From NCBI GenBank assembly GCA_016873315.1, contig VGXL01000010.1, positions 1-37,797 of the forward strand: a stretch of DNA of 37,797 bases. Reading direction: 5' to 3'. The notes below the pieces were generated by a model that did not search any database, was not told where the DNA came from, and saw nothing but the letters and a program-made list of their open reading frames with translations. The position numbers were made by a program, and so were the translations under genes. Shown one piece after another: positions 24,535 through 33,010 of this stretch (the stretch's first letter is position 1; every line of letters begins with the position of its first letter). The DNA is from Phycisphaerae bacterium. GTDB lineage: Bacteria; Planctomycetota; Phycisphaerae; Phycisphaerales; SM1A02.

Positions 24535-25964
24535 GTCACGGATCGACCCATCACGATGTGCTTCCGGCCTTCGCCCGCGACCCTGAAGTCGCCAAGCTGA
24601 TCGAAGCGATCGTGGCCCGCGTGGGGCAGTTGCAGCAGGAGTTCACGGCTGCGCGACCTGCGGATCCCGCGCGCAAGGAGTCGTATGACGCGTGGCTCGC
24701 CCGCAACGGCGGCGTGCGTGGTCGCGGGGCGCTTTATCCGTATGTGGGCACGGGCGCAGGCCGCGGTCCGCTCGTCGAACTTGCCGACGGCAGCGTGAAG
24801 TGGGACATGATCAACGGCATCGGTGTGCATATGTTCGGCCACGCCGACCCTCGGATGGTGCGCGCTGGACTACGCGCGGCTGTCGCCGATCTGGTCATGG
24901 AGGGCAATCTCCAGTTCAACGCCGATTCGATCGCGATCGCCGAACTGCTGGTTGCCGAAGCGTCGAAGGCCAGTTCGATGCGCCAAGCGTTCATCACGAA
25001 CTCCGGCTGCATGGCCAACGAGAGCGCGCTCAAGATCTGCCAGCAGAAGACCAACTCGGCGCCTCGAGTGATCGCGTTCACAGATTGCTTCATGGGTCGC
25101 TCGACCACCATGACCCAGATTGGTGACGGACCGGCGTACCGACAGGGCGTGGTGCAGAATGTGCTCGTGGACTACATGCCGTTCTACGACTCGGCGCTGG
25201 GTGAGAGCTCGATCGAATTGGCGGCCTGGCAGCTTGAGCAGTTCATCCATCGCTACCCGGGGCAGCACAGTTGCTTCGTGATGGAGCTTGTGCAGGGCGA
25301 AGGAGGCTTCAAGGTTGCTCCGCGCGAGTTCTTCGTCCGGCTCATGACGATCTGTCGCAAGGCCGGCATCCCCGTGTGGGCAGACGAGATTCAGACCTTC
25401 GGGCGCACCGAGCGCATGTTTGCGTTCGACATGCTCGGCGTGGGCGAGTTCGTCGATGTGGTCACGATCGGCAAGATGAGCCAGGTCTGCGCGTGTCTGT
25501 TCACCGAGGCGATGAACCCGAAGGCGGGACTGCTCAGCGGCACCTTCTCAAGCAGCGTCAGTGCGTTTCAGTCTGGGCTTGAGGCGCTGACGATCCTGCG
25601 CGACGGCGGCTTCTATGGAACTGATGGGCGCAATGCTCGACTGCAGACCGCGTTCCGCCAGCACGCAGAGCGTTTGGTCTCTGCACACCCCGAGTGGTTC
25701 CCGCCCGCGCGTGATTCGCAGGGTCGCGCGCAGCCGTCTCTCGTGGGCGGCGTGGGGGGCATGATGCGCCTGACGCCCTACGGCGGCGACAAGGACCGCA
25801 TCATGAAGCTGCTCCACGCGATGTTCGACGAGGGCGTCATCGCGTTCATCTGTGGACATGGCCCGTACCACGTGCGCATGCTCGCGCCCGTCGGCGTGAT
25901 GGAACCGTCCCACATGGCGCCCGTGTTCGAGTTGATCGAGCGCGCGTTCAGGAAGGTGGATTGA
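24531..25964 (+). CDS. Class III PLP aminotransferase, candidate succinylornithine transaminase
   Basis: The 477-aa product is a fold-type I, class III (omega) aminotransferase. It has the nucleotide-cofactor region TNSGCMANESALK (157-169), ELVQGEGGF (252-260), ADEIQTFGRT (284-293, Asp 285 contacts the pyridine) and the PLP lysine K315 in TIGKMSQ. It is longer than AstC/ArgD (~400 aa) because of an N-terminal extension of about 60 residues, and resembles lysine 6-transaminase-like members. Its ATG overlaps the M20 stop (ATGA), and astA follows 4 bp later. In this setting it would transaminate N-succinylornithine to N-succinylglutamate semialdehyde with 2-oxoglutarate. Activity on lysine or 4-aminobutyrate cannot be excluded. 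Confidence 0.85.
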   Translation: MSHGSTHHDVLPAFARDPEVAKLIEAIVARVGQLQQEFTAARPADPARKESYDAWLARNGGVRGRGALYPYVGTGAGRGPLVELADGSVKWDMINGIGVHMFGHADPRMVRAGLRAAVADLVMEGNLQFNADSIAIAELLVAEASKASSMRQAFITNSGCMANESALKICQQKTNSAPRVIAFTDCFMGRSTTMTQIGDGPAYRQGVVQNVLVDYMPFYDSALGESSIELAAWQLEQFIHRYPGQHSCFVMELVQGEGGFKVAPREFFVRLMTICRKAGIPVWADEIQTFGRTERMFAFDMLGVGEFVDVVTIGKMSQVCACLFTEAMNPKAGLLSGTFSSSVSAFQSGLEALTILRDGGFYGTDGRNARLQTAFRQHAERLVSAHPEWFPPARDSQGRAQPSLVGGVGGMMRLTPYGGDKDRIMKLLHAMFDEGVIAFICGHGPYHVRMLAPVGVMEPSHMAPVFELIERAFRKVD

Positions 25965-25968
25965 ACCC

Positions 25969-27138
25969 ATGTTCGTGATCCGGCAGGCCACGCTCGATGA
26001 CCTTCCCACGCTGCTGAAGCTGGCGAAGATGGTGCACTTCATCAACTTGCCGGCCGACAAGGATCTGCTCTCCGAAAAGATTCAGGCCAGTCGCCTGAGC
26101 TTCACGGGCAAGGAAGCGAACGCTCGGGATCGCGAGTGGATGTTCGTCCTCGAGGACACCGCGAGTGGTGCAGTGATCGGGACGAGCGCACTGATCGGCT
26201 CGGTCTCGTGGCAGGGGCATCCGCACCTGTACTTTCAGGTGCGTAAGCGTGAGCACTACAGCAAGGACTTGGGAACGGGCCAAGTGCACGTCACCATTCA
26301 GCTGGGCTCAGATGAGTCGGGCGCGAGCGAGGTAGGGGGGCTGATCCTTTCGCCGGGCTATCGCGGTCACCCCGAAAAGCTCGGCGCGCTGCTGTCGCTG
26401 GTGCGATTCCACTTCATTGGAATGCACCGCTCGAAGTTCAGCCCCGTGATCCTTGCCGAGATGATGGGTGCGCTCGATCCCAACAGCGCGACGCCGCTCT
26501 GGGAGTACCTCGGCCGACGCTTCATCAACTTGAGTTACGCCGAGGCGGATCTCTTTAGCACCAAGAGCAAGGAGTTCATCCAGTCGCTCTTCCCCAAGAG
26601 CGAGATCTACATCAGTCTCTTGCCGCCTGAGGCTCGCAACCTGATCGGCAAGGTCGGTGACGAGACGGTGCCCGCGCTGCGCATGCTGGAAAAGCAGGGG
26701 TTCCGAGAAATGGACCACGTCGATCCATTCGATGGCGGTCCCTATCTGCAGGCGCGCCGCGACGAGATCCCGCTCGTGCAGTCGACGGCTCGATACAAGG
26801 TTGGCTCGCTTGGTCGCGGCAACGCCGAGGCGATCGTGAGCGCCCACGATCCTGAACATGGGTTCCGCGCGGTGCGCACGCGTGTCAGCGTGACGCGCGG
26901 TGCGGTCCGACTGCCTCGCGAAGCTGCGAATGCGCTCGGCGTGGTCATCGGCGGTGCGGTCGGCGTCACGGTGCTGAAGGAGCAGGGGCGTGGCACGTCA
27001 GCGACGAAGCGGCGCGCAGCGAGCTCCGGCGTCCGTCGCTCAAGGTCCAGTGCGAAGGGCGCTGAAAAGAGCGGCCAAACAGCGCGGACCGCTGCCAAGC
27101 GCGGCCAATCCGCGCGGACGACTTCCAAGCGGCGCTGA
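25969..27138 (+). CDS. astA: Arginine N-succinyltransferase, with a basic C-terminal tail
   Basis: AstA transfers succinate from succinyl-CoA to the alpha-amino group of arginine, the first step of the AST degradation pathway. Family landmarks are EVGGLILSPGYRGHPEKLG, LLSLVRFHFIGMHRSKF, VILAEMMGALDPNSATPLWEYLGRRF, SLFPKSEIYISLLPPEARN, LIGKVGDETVPALRMLEKQGF and VDPFDGGP. The enzyme part ends at about residue 340, the usual length. The remaining ~45 residues are a Lys/Arg/Ser/Thr/Ala-rich tail with repeated AKR and ART units, like the tails of bacterial histone H1-like proteins. The ATG is 4 bp after the aminotransferase stop. Confidence 0.92.
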   Translation: MFVIRQATLDDLPTLLKLAKMVHFINLPADKDLLSEKIQASRLSFTGKEANARDREWMFVLEDTASGAVIGTSALIGSVSWQGHPHLYFQVRKREHYSKDLGTGQVHVTIQLGSDESGASEVGGLILSPGYRGHPEKLGALLSLVRFHFIGMHRSKFSPVILAEMMGALDPNSATPLWEYLGRRFINLSYAEADLFSTKSKEFIQSLFPKSEIYISLLPPEARNLIGKVGDETVPALRMLEKQGFREMDHVDPFDGGPYLQARRDEIPLVQSTARYKVGSLGRGNAEAIVSAHDPEHGFRAVRTRVSVTRGAVRLPREAANALGVVIGGAVGVTVLKEQGRGTSATKRRAASSGVRRSRSSAKGAEKSGQTARTAAKRGQSARTTSKRR

Positions 27139-27141
27139 TCC

Positions 27142-28629
27142 ATGGGGCCTGCCAACCTGATCGATGGCCGCTGGCACCCGCTGGAAGCGGAAGGCGCCGA
27201 TGTGACGAGCGTGAATCCGGCGCGTCCCGATGAAGTGGTGTGGAGCGCGCGAGCACGGCTTGAAGATGTTGACGCTGCAATCTCGGCTGCTCGACGAGCG
27301 CTGCCAGCATGGCGCATGGCGGGGGCAGAGTCTCGCGCGAGCGCGCTCAAGCGGTTCGCGGCCGTCGTGAGCGGCCGCGCCGAGGACATCGCTCGCGCCA
27401 TCACCCGCGAGATGGGCAAGACTCTTGCCGAGTCCCGTTTGGAAGCCAAGCTCTTGGTCGACAAGATTGCGATCACGCTGGGCGATTCGTGCCAGGCTCG
27501 CGTGCGGCCGTGGGAGTTCACGGTGGCGCCGACCCGCCTGGGGCGTTGCAGTTTTCGATCCCATGGCGTGATGGCCGTGGTTGGTCCGTTCAACTTTCCG
27601 GCACATCTTCCACATGGACACTGGGTACCGGCGCTCCTCCTGGGCAACACGGTCGTCTTCAAGCCCAGTGAACGCACGCCGCTCGTGGGTCAGATCATGG
27701 CCGAGTGCATGCAGGCTGCCGAGCTGCCCGCTGGAGTGTTCAACCTTGTTCAGGGTGGGCCGAGTGTGGCCAAGGCCTTGGTGGCGCACGAGGGTCTGGA
27801 CGGGATCCTGTTTACGGGATCGTGGCCCGTCGGACGGAGCATCATGCAGGCGAATCTTGAGCGGCCCGGGCGGCTGCTTGCGCTTGAGATGGGCGGCAGC
27901 AACGCGGCGATCGTCTTGGACGATGCGCATCGTCGGCAGTCGGTGCTGGAGTGTGTGCGCGCATCCTTTGCAACGACCGGGCAGCGATGCACCTGCACGC
28001 GACGCATCGTCGTGCACGAAGCTGCCGCGCCGTGGTTCATTCCGGCGTTCTGTCGGATGGCGAGCACGCTGTTGGTGGGGGATGGCGCCGGCGGCTCTCC
28101 GATCTTCATGGGTCCGCTGGCGACGGAGTCAGCCAGGCGCGCGGCGTTGGAGTTCCAAGCGCATGCTGCTGCGCGTGGCGCCACGATTCTGCTTCGTGCC
28201 GCGGCGCTCGATCGACCGGGCTGGTTCATGACGCCCGGCATCTTGAAGTGGCCACGGCTGACGCTTGAGCACGATGGTGAACTCTTCGCGCCGATCGTGC
28301 AGTTGGCCTTGGCGACGAGCGACGATGACGCGCTCGAGCAGGCGAATGCAACACGATTCGGCCTGGCGGCGAGCGTGTTCACCGCAACCCGCGCACGGTG
28401 GGATGCGCTCTGTCCGCGGATCGAGGCAGGGTGCGTCAACTGGAATGTGGGCACGGCTGGCGCCAGCAGCGCATTGCCGTTCGGTGGGCTTGGACTGAGC
28501 GGCAATCACCGCCCAGCCGCCGCCTTCAGCGTGGATTCATGCGCGGCGCCGATCGCGCACCTTGAAGAATCAAGCGATGCCGCTGCGGTGCCCGATGGCG
28601 CCCTGTGGGACGACACCTGGCTGGGTTGA
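27142..28629 (+). CDS. astD: N-succinylglutamate 5-semialdehyde dehydrogenase
   Basis: AstD oxidises N-succinylglutamate semialdehyde to N-succinylglutamate with NAD, the fourth step of the AST pathway. The 495-aa product has the aldehyde-dehydrogenase core: GPFNFP (148-153, catalytic Asn 151), FTGSWPVGR (224-232), LEMGGSN (248-254, general base E249) and the nucleophile in TTGQRCTCTRR (C283). N-terminal INLIDGRW-like and SVNPA elements and the AstD-type GQRCTC block distinguish it from other aldehyde dehydrogenases. It begins 3 bp after the astA stop. The C-terminal ~25 residues (EESSDAAAVPDGALWDDTWLG) extend slightly past the family norm. Confidence 0.93.
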   Translation: MGPANLIDGRWHPLEAEGADVTSVNPARPDEVVWSARARLEDVDAAISAARRALPAWRMAGAESRASALKRFAAVVSGRAEDIARAITREMGKTLAESRLEAKLLVDKIAITLGDSCQARVRPWEFTVAPTRLGRCSFRSHGVMAVVGPFNFPAHLPHGHWVPALLLGNTVVFKPSERTPLVGQIMAECMQAAELPAGVFNLVQGGPSVAKALVAHEGLDGILFTGSWPVGRSIMQANLERPGRLLALEMGGSNAAIVLDDAHRRQSVLECVRASFATTGQRCTCTRRIVVHEAAAPWFIPAFCRMASTLLVGDGAGGSPIFMGPLATESARRAALEFQAHAAARGATILLRAAALDRPGWFMTPGILKWPRLTLEHDGELFAPIVQLALATSDDDALEQANATRFGLAASVFTATRARWDALCPRIEAGCVNWNVGTAGASSALPFGGLGLSGNHRPAAAFSVDSCAAPIAHLEESSDAAAVPDGALWDDTWLG

Positions 28630-28656
28630 TGCCCGGCCCCTGATGAGGAGCGCGAC

Positions 28657-29631
28657 ATGCCGACTGACCTGCCCAGTGGACGCGAGCGACCGAGGTTCAG
28701 TGGACTGCCGACCTTCATGCGGCTTCCCGAATTGGACCGCGTGCGTGCCGAGCATCAGCCCGTCGAGTGGTGCATCTACGGTGTTCCGTTCGATGGCGGC
28801 ACGACCTACCACCCGGGCGCGCGGTTTGGCCCGCGCGCGGTGCGCGATGCGAGCCAGTATGTGAAGCCGTGCAGCCCTGAGCTCGGCATCGATCTGGCGC
28901 AGCGGTTCAGCATGGCCGACGCGGGCGACAGTCCGGTTGCGCCGTACTCATGCTCGGACAACGTGGGCTTGGTGCAGGACTTTGCTACGGGTCTTGGCGA
29001 TCCCGATCTGACGCGGCTCTTGGCCATCGGTGGCGACCACTCGATCGCCCTTGCGAATCTTCGCGTGGCATGGCAACGCGCGGGCCGGCCGTCGAGCGGT
29101 CTGCCGCTTGTTCACTTCGACGCGCATCTCGACACGGTCGATGTGGTGTGGGGCGAGCGCTACGGGCATGGCAGTTTTCTGATTCGCGCGATCGAGGAGG
29201 GCGTGGTCGATCCCAAGCGCACGCTGTCCCTGGGCGTGCGCGGTCCACTGAACACGCTGAAGGATCTTGACTTTGGGCGCGAGTCTGGGGTCACCGTCGT
29301 GGGCATGTCTCGGTGGGTCGAGGACCGCGCGTCGGTGGCGGCGATCATTCAGGAGTTCCGCGCTCAACTTGGCGACGACGAGTGCTATCTGACGCTCGAC
29401 ATCGATGTCTGCGATCCATCGTGCGCGCCCGGCACGGGCACGCCAGTGAGCGGTGGATTCAGCGCGGCCGAGCTCTTCTTGGCCCTGCGGTGGCTCGCGG
29501 GAATCCGACTCGCGGGCGCCGATGTGGTCGAGGTCTGCCCGTCACGCGATCCGGCGGGGATCACCGCGCTGCTTGCCGCGCAGGCTGCGTTCCAGATCCT
29601 GTGCATCGACGCTGCGGCGCATCCTGAGTGA
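28657..29631 (+). CDS. Ureohydrolase (agmatinase/arginase family)
   Basis: The 324-aa product is a binuclear-manganese ureohydrolase. All metal ligands are present: H128 in GGDHS, D155/H157/D159 in HFDAHLD, and D248/D250 in TLDIDVCD, followed by PGTGTPVSGGFS. The N-terminal GVPFDGGTTYHPGARFGPRAVRDAS is typical of agmatinase and guanidinobutyrase. The usual DPAFAPGTGTPE reads DPSCAPGTGTPV. It starts with GAGGAG 7 nt upstream and lies 27 bp after astD. The operon lacks astB, so this enzyme may release urea from N-succinylarginine to give N-succinylornithine. Agmatine or guanidinobutyrate hydrolysis are the conservative alternatives. Confidence 0.88.
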   Translation: MPTDLPSGRERPRFSGLPTFMRLPELDRVRAEHQPVEWCIYGVPFDGGTTYHPGARFGPRAVRDASQYVKPCSPELGIDLAQRFSMADAGDSPVAPYSCSDNVGLVQDFATGLGDPDLTRLLAIGGDHSIALANLRVAWQRAGRPSSGLPLVHFDAHLDTVDVVWGERYGHGSFLIRAIEEGVVDPKRTLSLGVRGPLNTLKDLDFGRESGVTVVGMSRWVEDRASVAAIIQEFRAQLGDDECYLTLDIDVCDPSCAPGTGTPVSGGFSAAELFLALRWLAGIRLAGADVVEVCPSRDPAGITALLAAQAAFQILCIDAAAHPE

Positions 29632-29665
29632 GCGCCGACGCGAGCAACTGCGTCAAGCGCCCCAA

Positions 29666-31195
29666 CTACGGCGTGCCGAGTCGTTCGTCGAGCCAGGTCG
29701 AGACCTGATCGAGCGCCACGCGCTCCTGCTGCAGCGTGTCGCGGTGGCGCACCGTGACCGAGCCGGTTGACGCGGTGTCGCCGTCGATCGTGAAGCAGAA
29801 GGGCGTACCGGCCTCGTCCATGCGCGCGTAGCGCTTGCCGATCGATTGCTTCTCGTCGAACTCGATCGTGTGCTTGCGGCGCAGCTCGCGGTAGAGCTTT
29901 TCGGCGATCTCAGGTTGACCGTCCTTCGCGGTCAGCGGATAGACCGCTGCCTTGATCGGAGCCATGCGCGGGTGGAATCGCATGACGACGCCACTGGGTC
30001 GCGCGGGATCGGGCGTGTACGCCTCGCACAGCAGCGCGAGTGCGCCGCGATCGGCGCCGGCGCTGGGCTCGACGACATGCGGGAAGTACCGCTCGTTACG
30101 GGCCTGATCGAAGTAGCGCATCTTCTCGCCCTTGCCGCAGTGGTTGGCATGCTGCGTCAGGTCAAAGTCCGCGCGGTGCGCCACGCCCTCGAGTTCGCCG
30201 TAGCCCGGCGAGGTGAACGGGAATCGGTACTCAATGTCGCTCGTGCCGGCGCCGTTCTTGGCGTAGTGGGCGAGCTCGTCGCGGTCGTGCTCGCGCAGCT
30301 GCAAGTTCGCGCTCGTGAGGCCGATCGACTGCCACCAACCGAAGCGCCAGTCACGCCACCAGCGGTACCACTCGACGGCGGTCGAGGGGTGGATGAAGAA
30401 CTCAATCTCCATCTGCTCGAATTCGCGGCTGCGGAAAGTGAAATTGCGCGGTGTGACTTCGTTGCGGAAGGCCTTGCCGACTTGCGCGATGCCGAAGGGG
30501 ATCTTGACGCGGCTCGTGTCGACCACATTCCAGAAGTTCGCAAAGATGCCCTGCGCGGTCTCGGGTCGCAGATACGCCATCGAGTCGTCGTCCTGCAGCG
30601 CACCGCAGTGCGTCTTGAACATCAGGTTGAACTGGCGCGGCTCGGTCAGTGAGCCGGCTTCGCTGGCGGACGGACCGATGCAGCGGGCGCGCTCGTCAGC
30701 GGAAATCGCGGTGAAGGGGCGCAGCACATGGTCGGCGCCGGGGGCATCGATCCGTTCGTACTTGCAGAGTGCCTTGGTCGCGCGGGTGCGCGCATCGTCA
30801 TCGCCCTCGACGAACGCCCAGAGCCGCGCATCACCAGCCATGCGGCCGAGCACCACGAGGTGGTCAGCGCGGTATCGCTGCTTCGACTCGCGGCAGTCGA
30901 CCATGGGGTCGTTGAACCCGCCGGCGTGCCCCGAGGCGACCCAGGTCTTGGGGTTCATGATGATCGTGCAGTCGACACCGACGATGTCGATCGGCTCGCC
31001 ATCGGGGCCGGGCAATTCACGCTCGACGACATCGCTCCACCAAGCGTTCTTGAGGTTGCGCTTGAGCGCCGTGCCCAATGGACCGTAATCCCAGAAACCG
31101 TTGATCCCGCCGTAGATCTCGCTCGACTGGAAGATGAATCCGCGTCGTCGGCAGAGGGAGACGATGTCGTCCATTGTCTTGGGGCTGTCGCTCAT
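29666..31195 (-). CDS. glyS: Glycyl-tRNA synthetase, single-chain (alpha-2) type
   Basis: This class II synthetase charges tRNA-Gly. It is the dimeric type shared by archaea, eukaryotes and some bacteria, not the alpha-2-beta-2 GlyQ/GlyS type. Motifs include CRRRGFIFQSSEIYGGINGFWDYGPLG near the N-terminus, YLRPETAQGIF (208-218), motif 2 FRNEVTPRN (243-251) with FRSREFEQMEIEFF, VEPSAGADRGALALL (motif 3 region), and a C-terminal anticodon-binding domain from about residue 405. The length of 509 aa fits. TAGCAT lies 10 nt before the ATG without a Shine-Dalgarno. It converges on the ureohydrolase gene. Confidence 0.95.
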   Translation of the reverse strand: MSDSPKTMDDIVSLCRRRGFIFQSSEIYGGINGFWDYGPLGTALKRNLKNAWWSDVVERELPGPDGEPIDIVGVDCTIIMNPKTWVASGHAGGFNDPMVDCRESKQRYRADHLVVLGRMAGDARLWAFVEGDDDARTRATKALCKYERIDAPGADHVLRPFTAISADERARCIGPSASEAGSLTEPRQFNLMFKTHCGALQDDDSMAYLRPETAQGIFANFWNVVDTSRVKIPFGIAQVGKAFRNEVTPRNFTFRSREFEQMEIEFFIHPSTAVEWYRWWRDWRFGWWQSIGLTSANLQLREHDRDELAHYAKNGAGTSDIEYRFPFTSPGYGELEGVAHRADFDLTQHANHCGKGEKMRYFDQARNERYFPHVVEPSAGADRGALALLCEAYTPDPARPSGVVMRFHPRMAPIKAAVYPLTAKDGQPEIAEKLYRELRRKHTIEFDEKQSIGKRYARMDEAGTPFCFTIDGDTASTGSVTVRHRDTLQQERVALDQVSTWLDERLGTP

Positions 31196-31205
31196 GGAAC
31201 GGGGG

Positions 31206-31211
31206 ATGCTA
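31206..31211 (-). promoter_or_regulatory. -10-like hexamer TAGCAT, 10 nt before glyS
   Basis: Minus-strand TAGCAT ends 10 nt before the glyS ATG. The intervening bases are pyrimidine-rich with no Shine-Dalgarno. Confidence 0.4.
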
Positions 31212-31272
31212 ACGGCACGACCCGGCTCCGATTGGGCCGTGGACCATGGTTCACAGAGGTTGCTCAGACCGT

Positions 31273-31872
31273 TCAGCGATCCGGTCGAGGCAGTTCGATC
31301 AGCTTCAGGAACTCGGCGCGTGTCGCGCCACTCTCAAGGAACTCGCCGTAGAGCTTGCTGGTGGTTGTCCACGCGCTGGGCTGATGCACGCCGCGGTAGC
31401 ACATGCAGAAGTGACGCGCCTGAACGACCACCGCGACACCACGGGGCTTCAGGTGCTCCTCAAGCGCGTTGGCGATCTGTGCGGTCAACTTCTCCTGGAC
31501 CTGCAGCCGCTTGGAGTAGAGCTCGACGAGCTTCGCGAGCTTCGAGAGTCCGACCACTTTGCCGTTGGGGATGTACGCCACATGGGCCTTGCCGATGAAG
31601 GGCACCATGTGGTGTTCGCAGTGGCTGTGCAGATCGATGTCCGAGAGCAGCACCATCTGGTCGTAGCCCTCGATCTCCGTGAAGGTCTTGGCGAGCACAT
31701 CCTCTGGACGCATCGAGTACCCCATGAAGTGCTCATGCATGGCCTTGACGACCCGCTTGGGGGTTTCGAGCAGCCCCTCGCGCTCCGGGTCATCGCCGAT
31801 GAACCCGAGCAGCGATTTCACCTGGGCCATCGCTTCCTTGACGCGGGGATCGTTGAGGTCAGGGTCCTTCAT
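31273..31872 (-). CDS. folE: GTP cyclohydrolase I
   Basis: FolE converts GTP to dihydroneopterin triphosphate, the first step of folate and pterin synthesis, as a zinc-dependent decamer. The 199-aa product has [14 protein letters not shown], the metal and substrate motif [13 protein letters not shown] (C85, H88), [30 protein letters not shown], and the third zinc ligand C156 in [11 protein letters not shown]. The ATG at 31872 is chosen because TATGAT lies 9 nt upstream. A GTG at 31896 would add 8 residues and has no start signals. It lies 77 bp upstream of glyS on the same strand and may be co-transcribed. Confidence 0.96.
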   Translation of the reverse strand: MKDPDLNDPRVKEAMAQVKSLLGFIGDDPEREGLLETPKRVVKAMHEHFMGYSMRPEDVLAKTFTEIEGYDQMVLLSDIDLHSHCEHHMVPFIGKAHVAYIPNGKVVGLSKLAKLVELYSKRLQVQEKLTAQIANALEEHLKPRGVAVVVQARHFCMCYRGVHQPSAWTTTSKLYGEFLESGATRAEFLKLIELPRPDR

Positions 31873-31881
31873 GGGACGGCG

Positions 31882-31887
31882 ATCATA
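31882..31887 (-). promoter_or_regulatory. -10 hexamer TATGAT, 9 nt before folE
   Basis: Minus-strand TATGAT matches the sigma-70 consensus at five of six positions and ends 9 nt before the ATG at 31872. This decides the start and implies a near-leaderless folE mRNA. Confidence 0.55.
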
Positions 31888-31912
31888 AGGGGCCACCGTC
31901 GCGGTCGCGTGG

Positions 31913-31918
31913 TAGCGT
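31913..31918 (+). promoter_or_regulatory. -10-like hexamer TAGCGT, 7 nt before the leader ORF at 31926
   Basis: TAGCGT ends 7 nt before the ATG at 31926, not before the hutG-like start at 32015. This suggests transcription begins at the small ORF. Confidence 0.4.
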
Positions 31919-31925
31919 CCGGGGC

Positions 31926-32015
31926 ATGACTGATCGTGAACGATGGTTCGCGCGTTGGGGCGTGGCGGCAGTCGGCCCGGGACCCGCCGTCACTCGCGGC
32001 AAGGCGGTGGCGTGA
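31926..32015 (+). CDS. Possible 29-residue leader peptide before the hutG-like gene
   Basis: A 29-codon frame runs from the ATG at 31926 to a TGA that overlaps the ATG at 32015 by one base. It begins [13 protein letters not shown] and is basic, with two Trp. A TAGCGT hexamer lies 7 nt before its start, the same geometry as at established genes here, while the hutG-like gene lacks a clear Shine-Dalgarno. It may serve to bring ribosomes to the hutG-like start. It matches no family I know and could be a chance frame. Confidence 0.35.
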   Translation: MTDRERWFARWGVAAVGPGPAVTRGKAVA

Positions 32016-32977
32016 TGGCTTGGCGCCCTGCGCGTGCGGATGTTTGGTCCGGCCGGGACGACGGCAACGATCCGCGCGCGCGCCGTTGGCACCAAGCGGT
32101 CCGCCCGTGGGAGTGGAACAGCAACGAGTCGGTTCAGCGCACGGTCGTCATCCTCGGCTATGCGGTGGATGCAGGCGTGCGACGCAACAAGGGGCGAGCG
32201 GGTGCGGCCGAAGCTCCCGCCGCGCTTCGTCGTGCGTGTTCGAATCTGCCGTGCCCCGGCGCACCGATCGCGCTCGCCGATGGAGGCGACATCATCGCTG
32301 ATGGTGACGATGTGCTCGGCGCGCAAGTGGAGCTTGCGCGTCGCGTCGCGAACGCACAGTCGCGTGGCGCGCGCACGCTCGTCTTCGGTGGCGGTCACGA
32401 TGTGGCATTTGGTCACTGGCTCGGTCTGGCGACGCAGGATGGAACTGCTCCGCGTGATGGTGTGACCGCGAGCGTGAATCTGGACGCGCACTTGGACAAT
32501 CGACCTGTTCCGCCCGAGGGCCCCAACAGCGGGACCAGCTACTCGCAGATGCACGCGTGGTGCGTCGCGAACGCGCGCTCCTTCGCCGCGCTCGCGCTGG
32601 GGATCCAGCGTGCAAGCAACACCGCGGCGCTCTTCGCGCGAGCCGAGGAACAGGGCTATGCGTGGCAGGGGCCAGCGTCGCTTGCGTCCAGTCGGATCGA
32701 TGCTTCGCTCGCGGCGATCGCGCGACACGAGCGCGTGCACCTGACCGTCGATCTGGATTGCTTTGCTGCCGCCTATGCGCCGGGCGTGAGTGCCCCGACG
32801 CCGCTGGGCGTCGGCCCCGAAGCGGCCGAGAGCATCCGCCGGTGCATCGCTTCATGCCATGTGTGCGGTGCGGACCTTGCCGAACTCGCGCCGGCACTCG
32901 ATCCTGATGGCCGAACCGCCCGACTCGCGGCCGCGCTCGCCTTCGAAATCGTGGACGCTTGGTCGATGCTGCGTTGA
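32015..32977 (+). CDS. hutG: Formimidoylglutamase-like ureohydrolase
   Basis: HutG splits N-formimidoyl-glutamate to glutamate and formamide in histidine degradation. The 320-aa product has the ureohydrolase manganese ligands (H128 in GGGHD; D157, H159 and D161 in NLDAHLD; D246 and D248 in VDLDCF) plus features of HutG rather than agmatinase: the N-terminal WSGRDDGND and NSGTSYSQ (171-178). The frame is open further upstream, but the ATG at 32015 begins directly at the family N-terminus. No other hut gene is in the window, so the histidine role is inferred from family similarity alone. It converges on the sulfatase-like gene. Confidence 0.8.
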   Translation: MAWRPARADVWSGRDDGNDPRARRWHQAVRPWEWNSNESVQRTVVILGYAVDAGVRRNKGRAGAAEAPAALRRACSNLPCPGAPIALADGGDIIADGDDVLGAQVELARRVANAQSRGARTLVFGGGHDVAFGHWLGLATQDGTAPRDGVTASVNLDAHLDNRPVPPEGPNSGTSYSQMHAWCVANARSFAALALGIQRASNTAALFARAEEQGYAWQGPASLASSRIDASLAAIARHERVHLTVDLDCFAAAYAPGVSAPTPLGVGPEAAESIRRCIASCHVCGADLAELAPALDPDGRTARLAAALAFEIVDAWSMLR

Positions 32978-33010
32978 GCAGCGGCAATCGGCCCCGTGCG
33001 AGCGTGTTCG

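Noticed and set aside
23329-25964. M20 hydrolase and aminotransferase as DapE/DapC of lysine synthesis, because dapF precedes them
   Set aside because: This is not excluded, but both are followed at once by astA and astD, and the M20 protein looks closer to CPG2-type members. The AST reading explains more genes.
31873-31896. GTG start for folE at 31896
   Set aside because: It adds eight residues not seen in the family. The ATG at 31872 has TATGAT 9 nt upstream.
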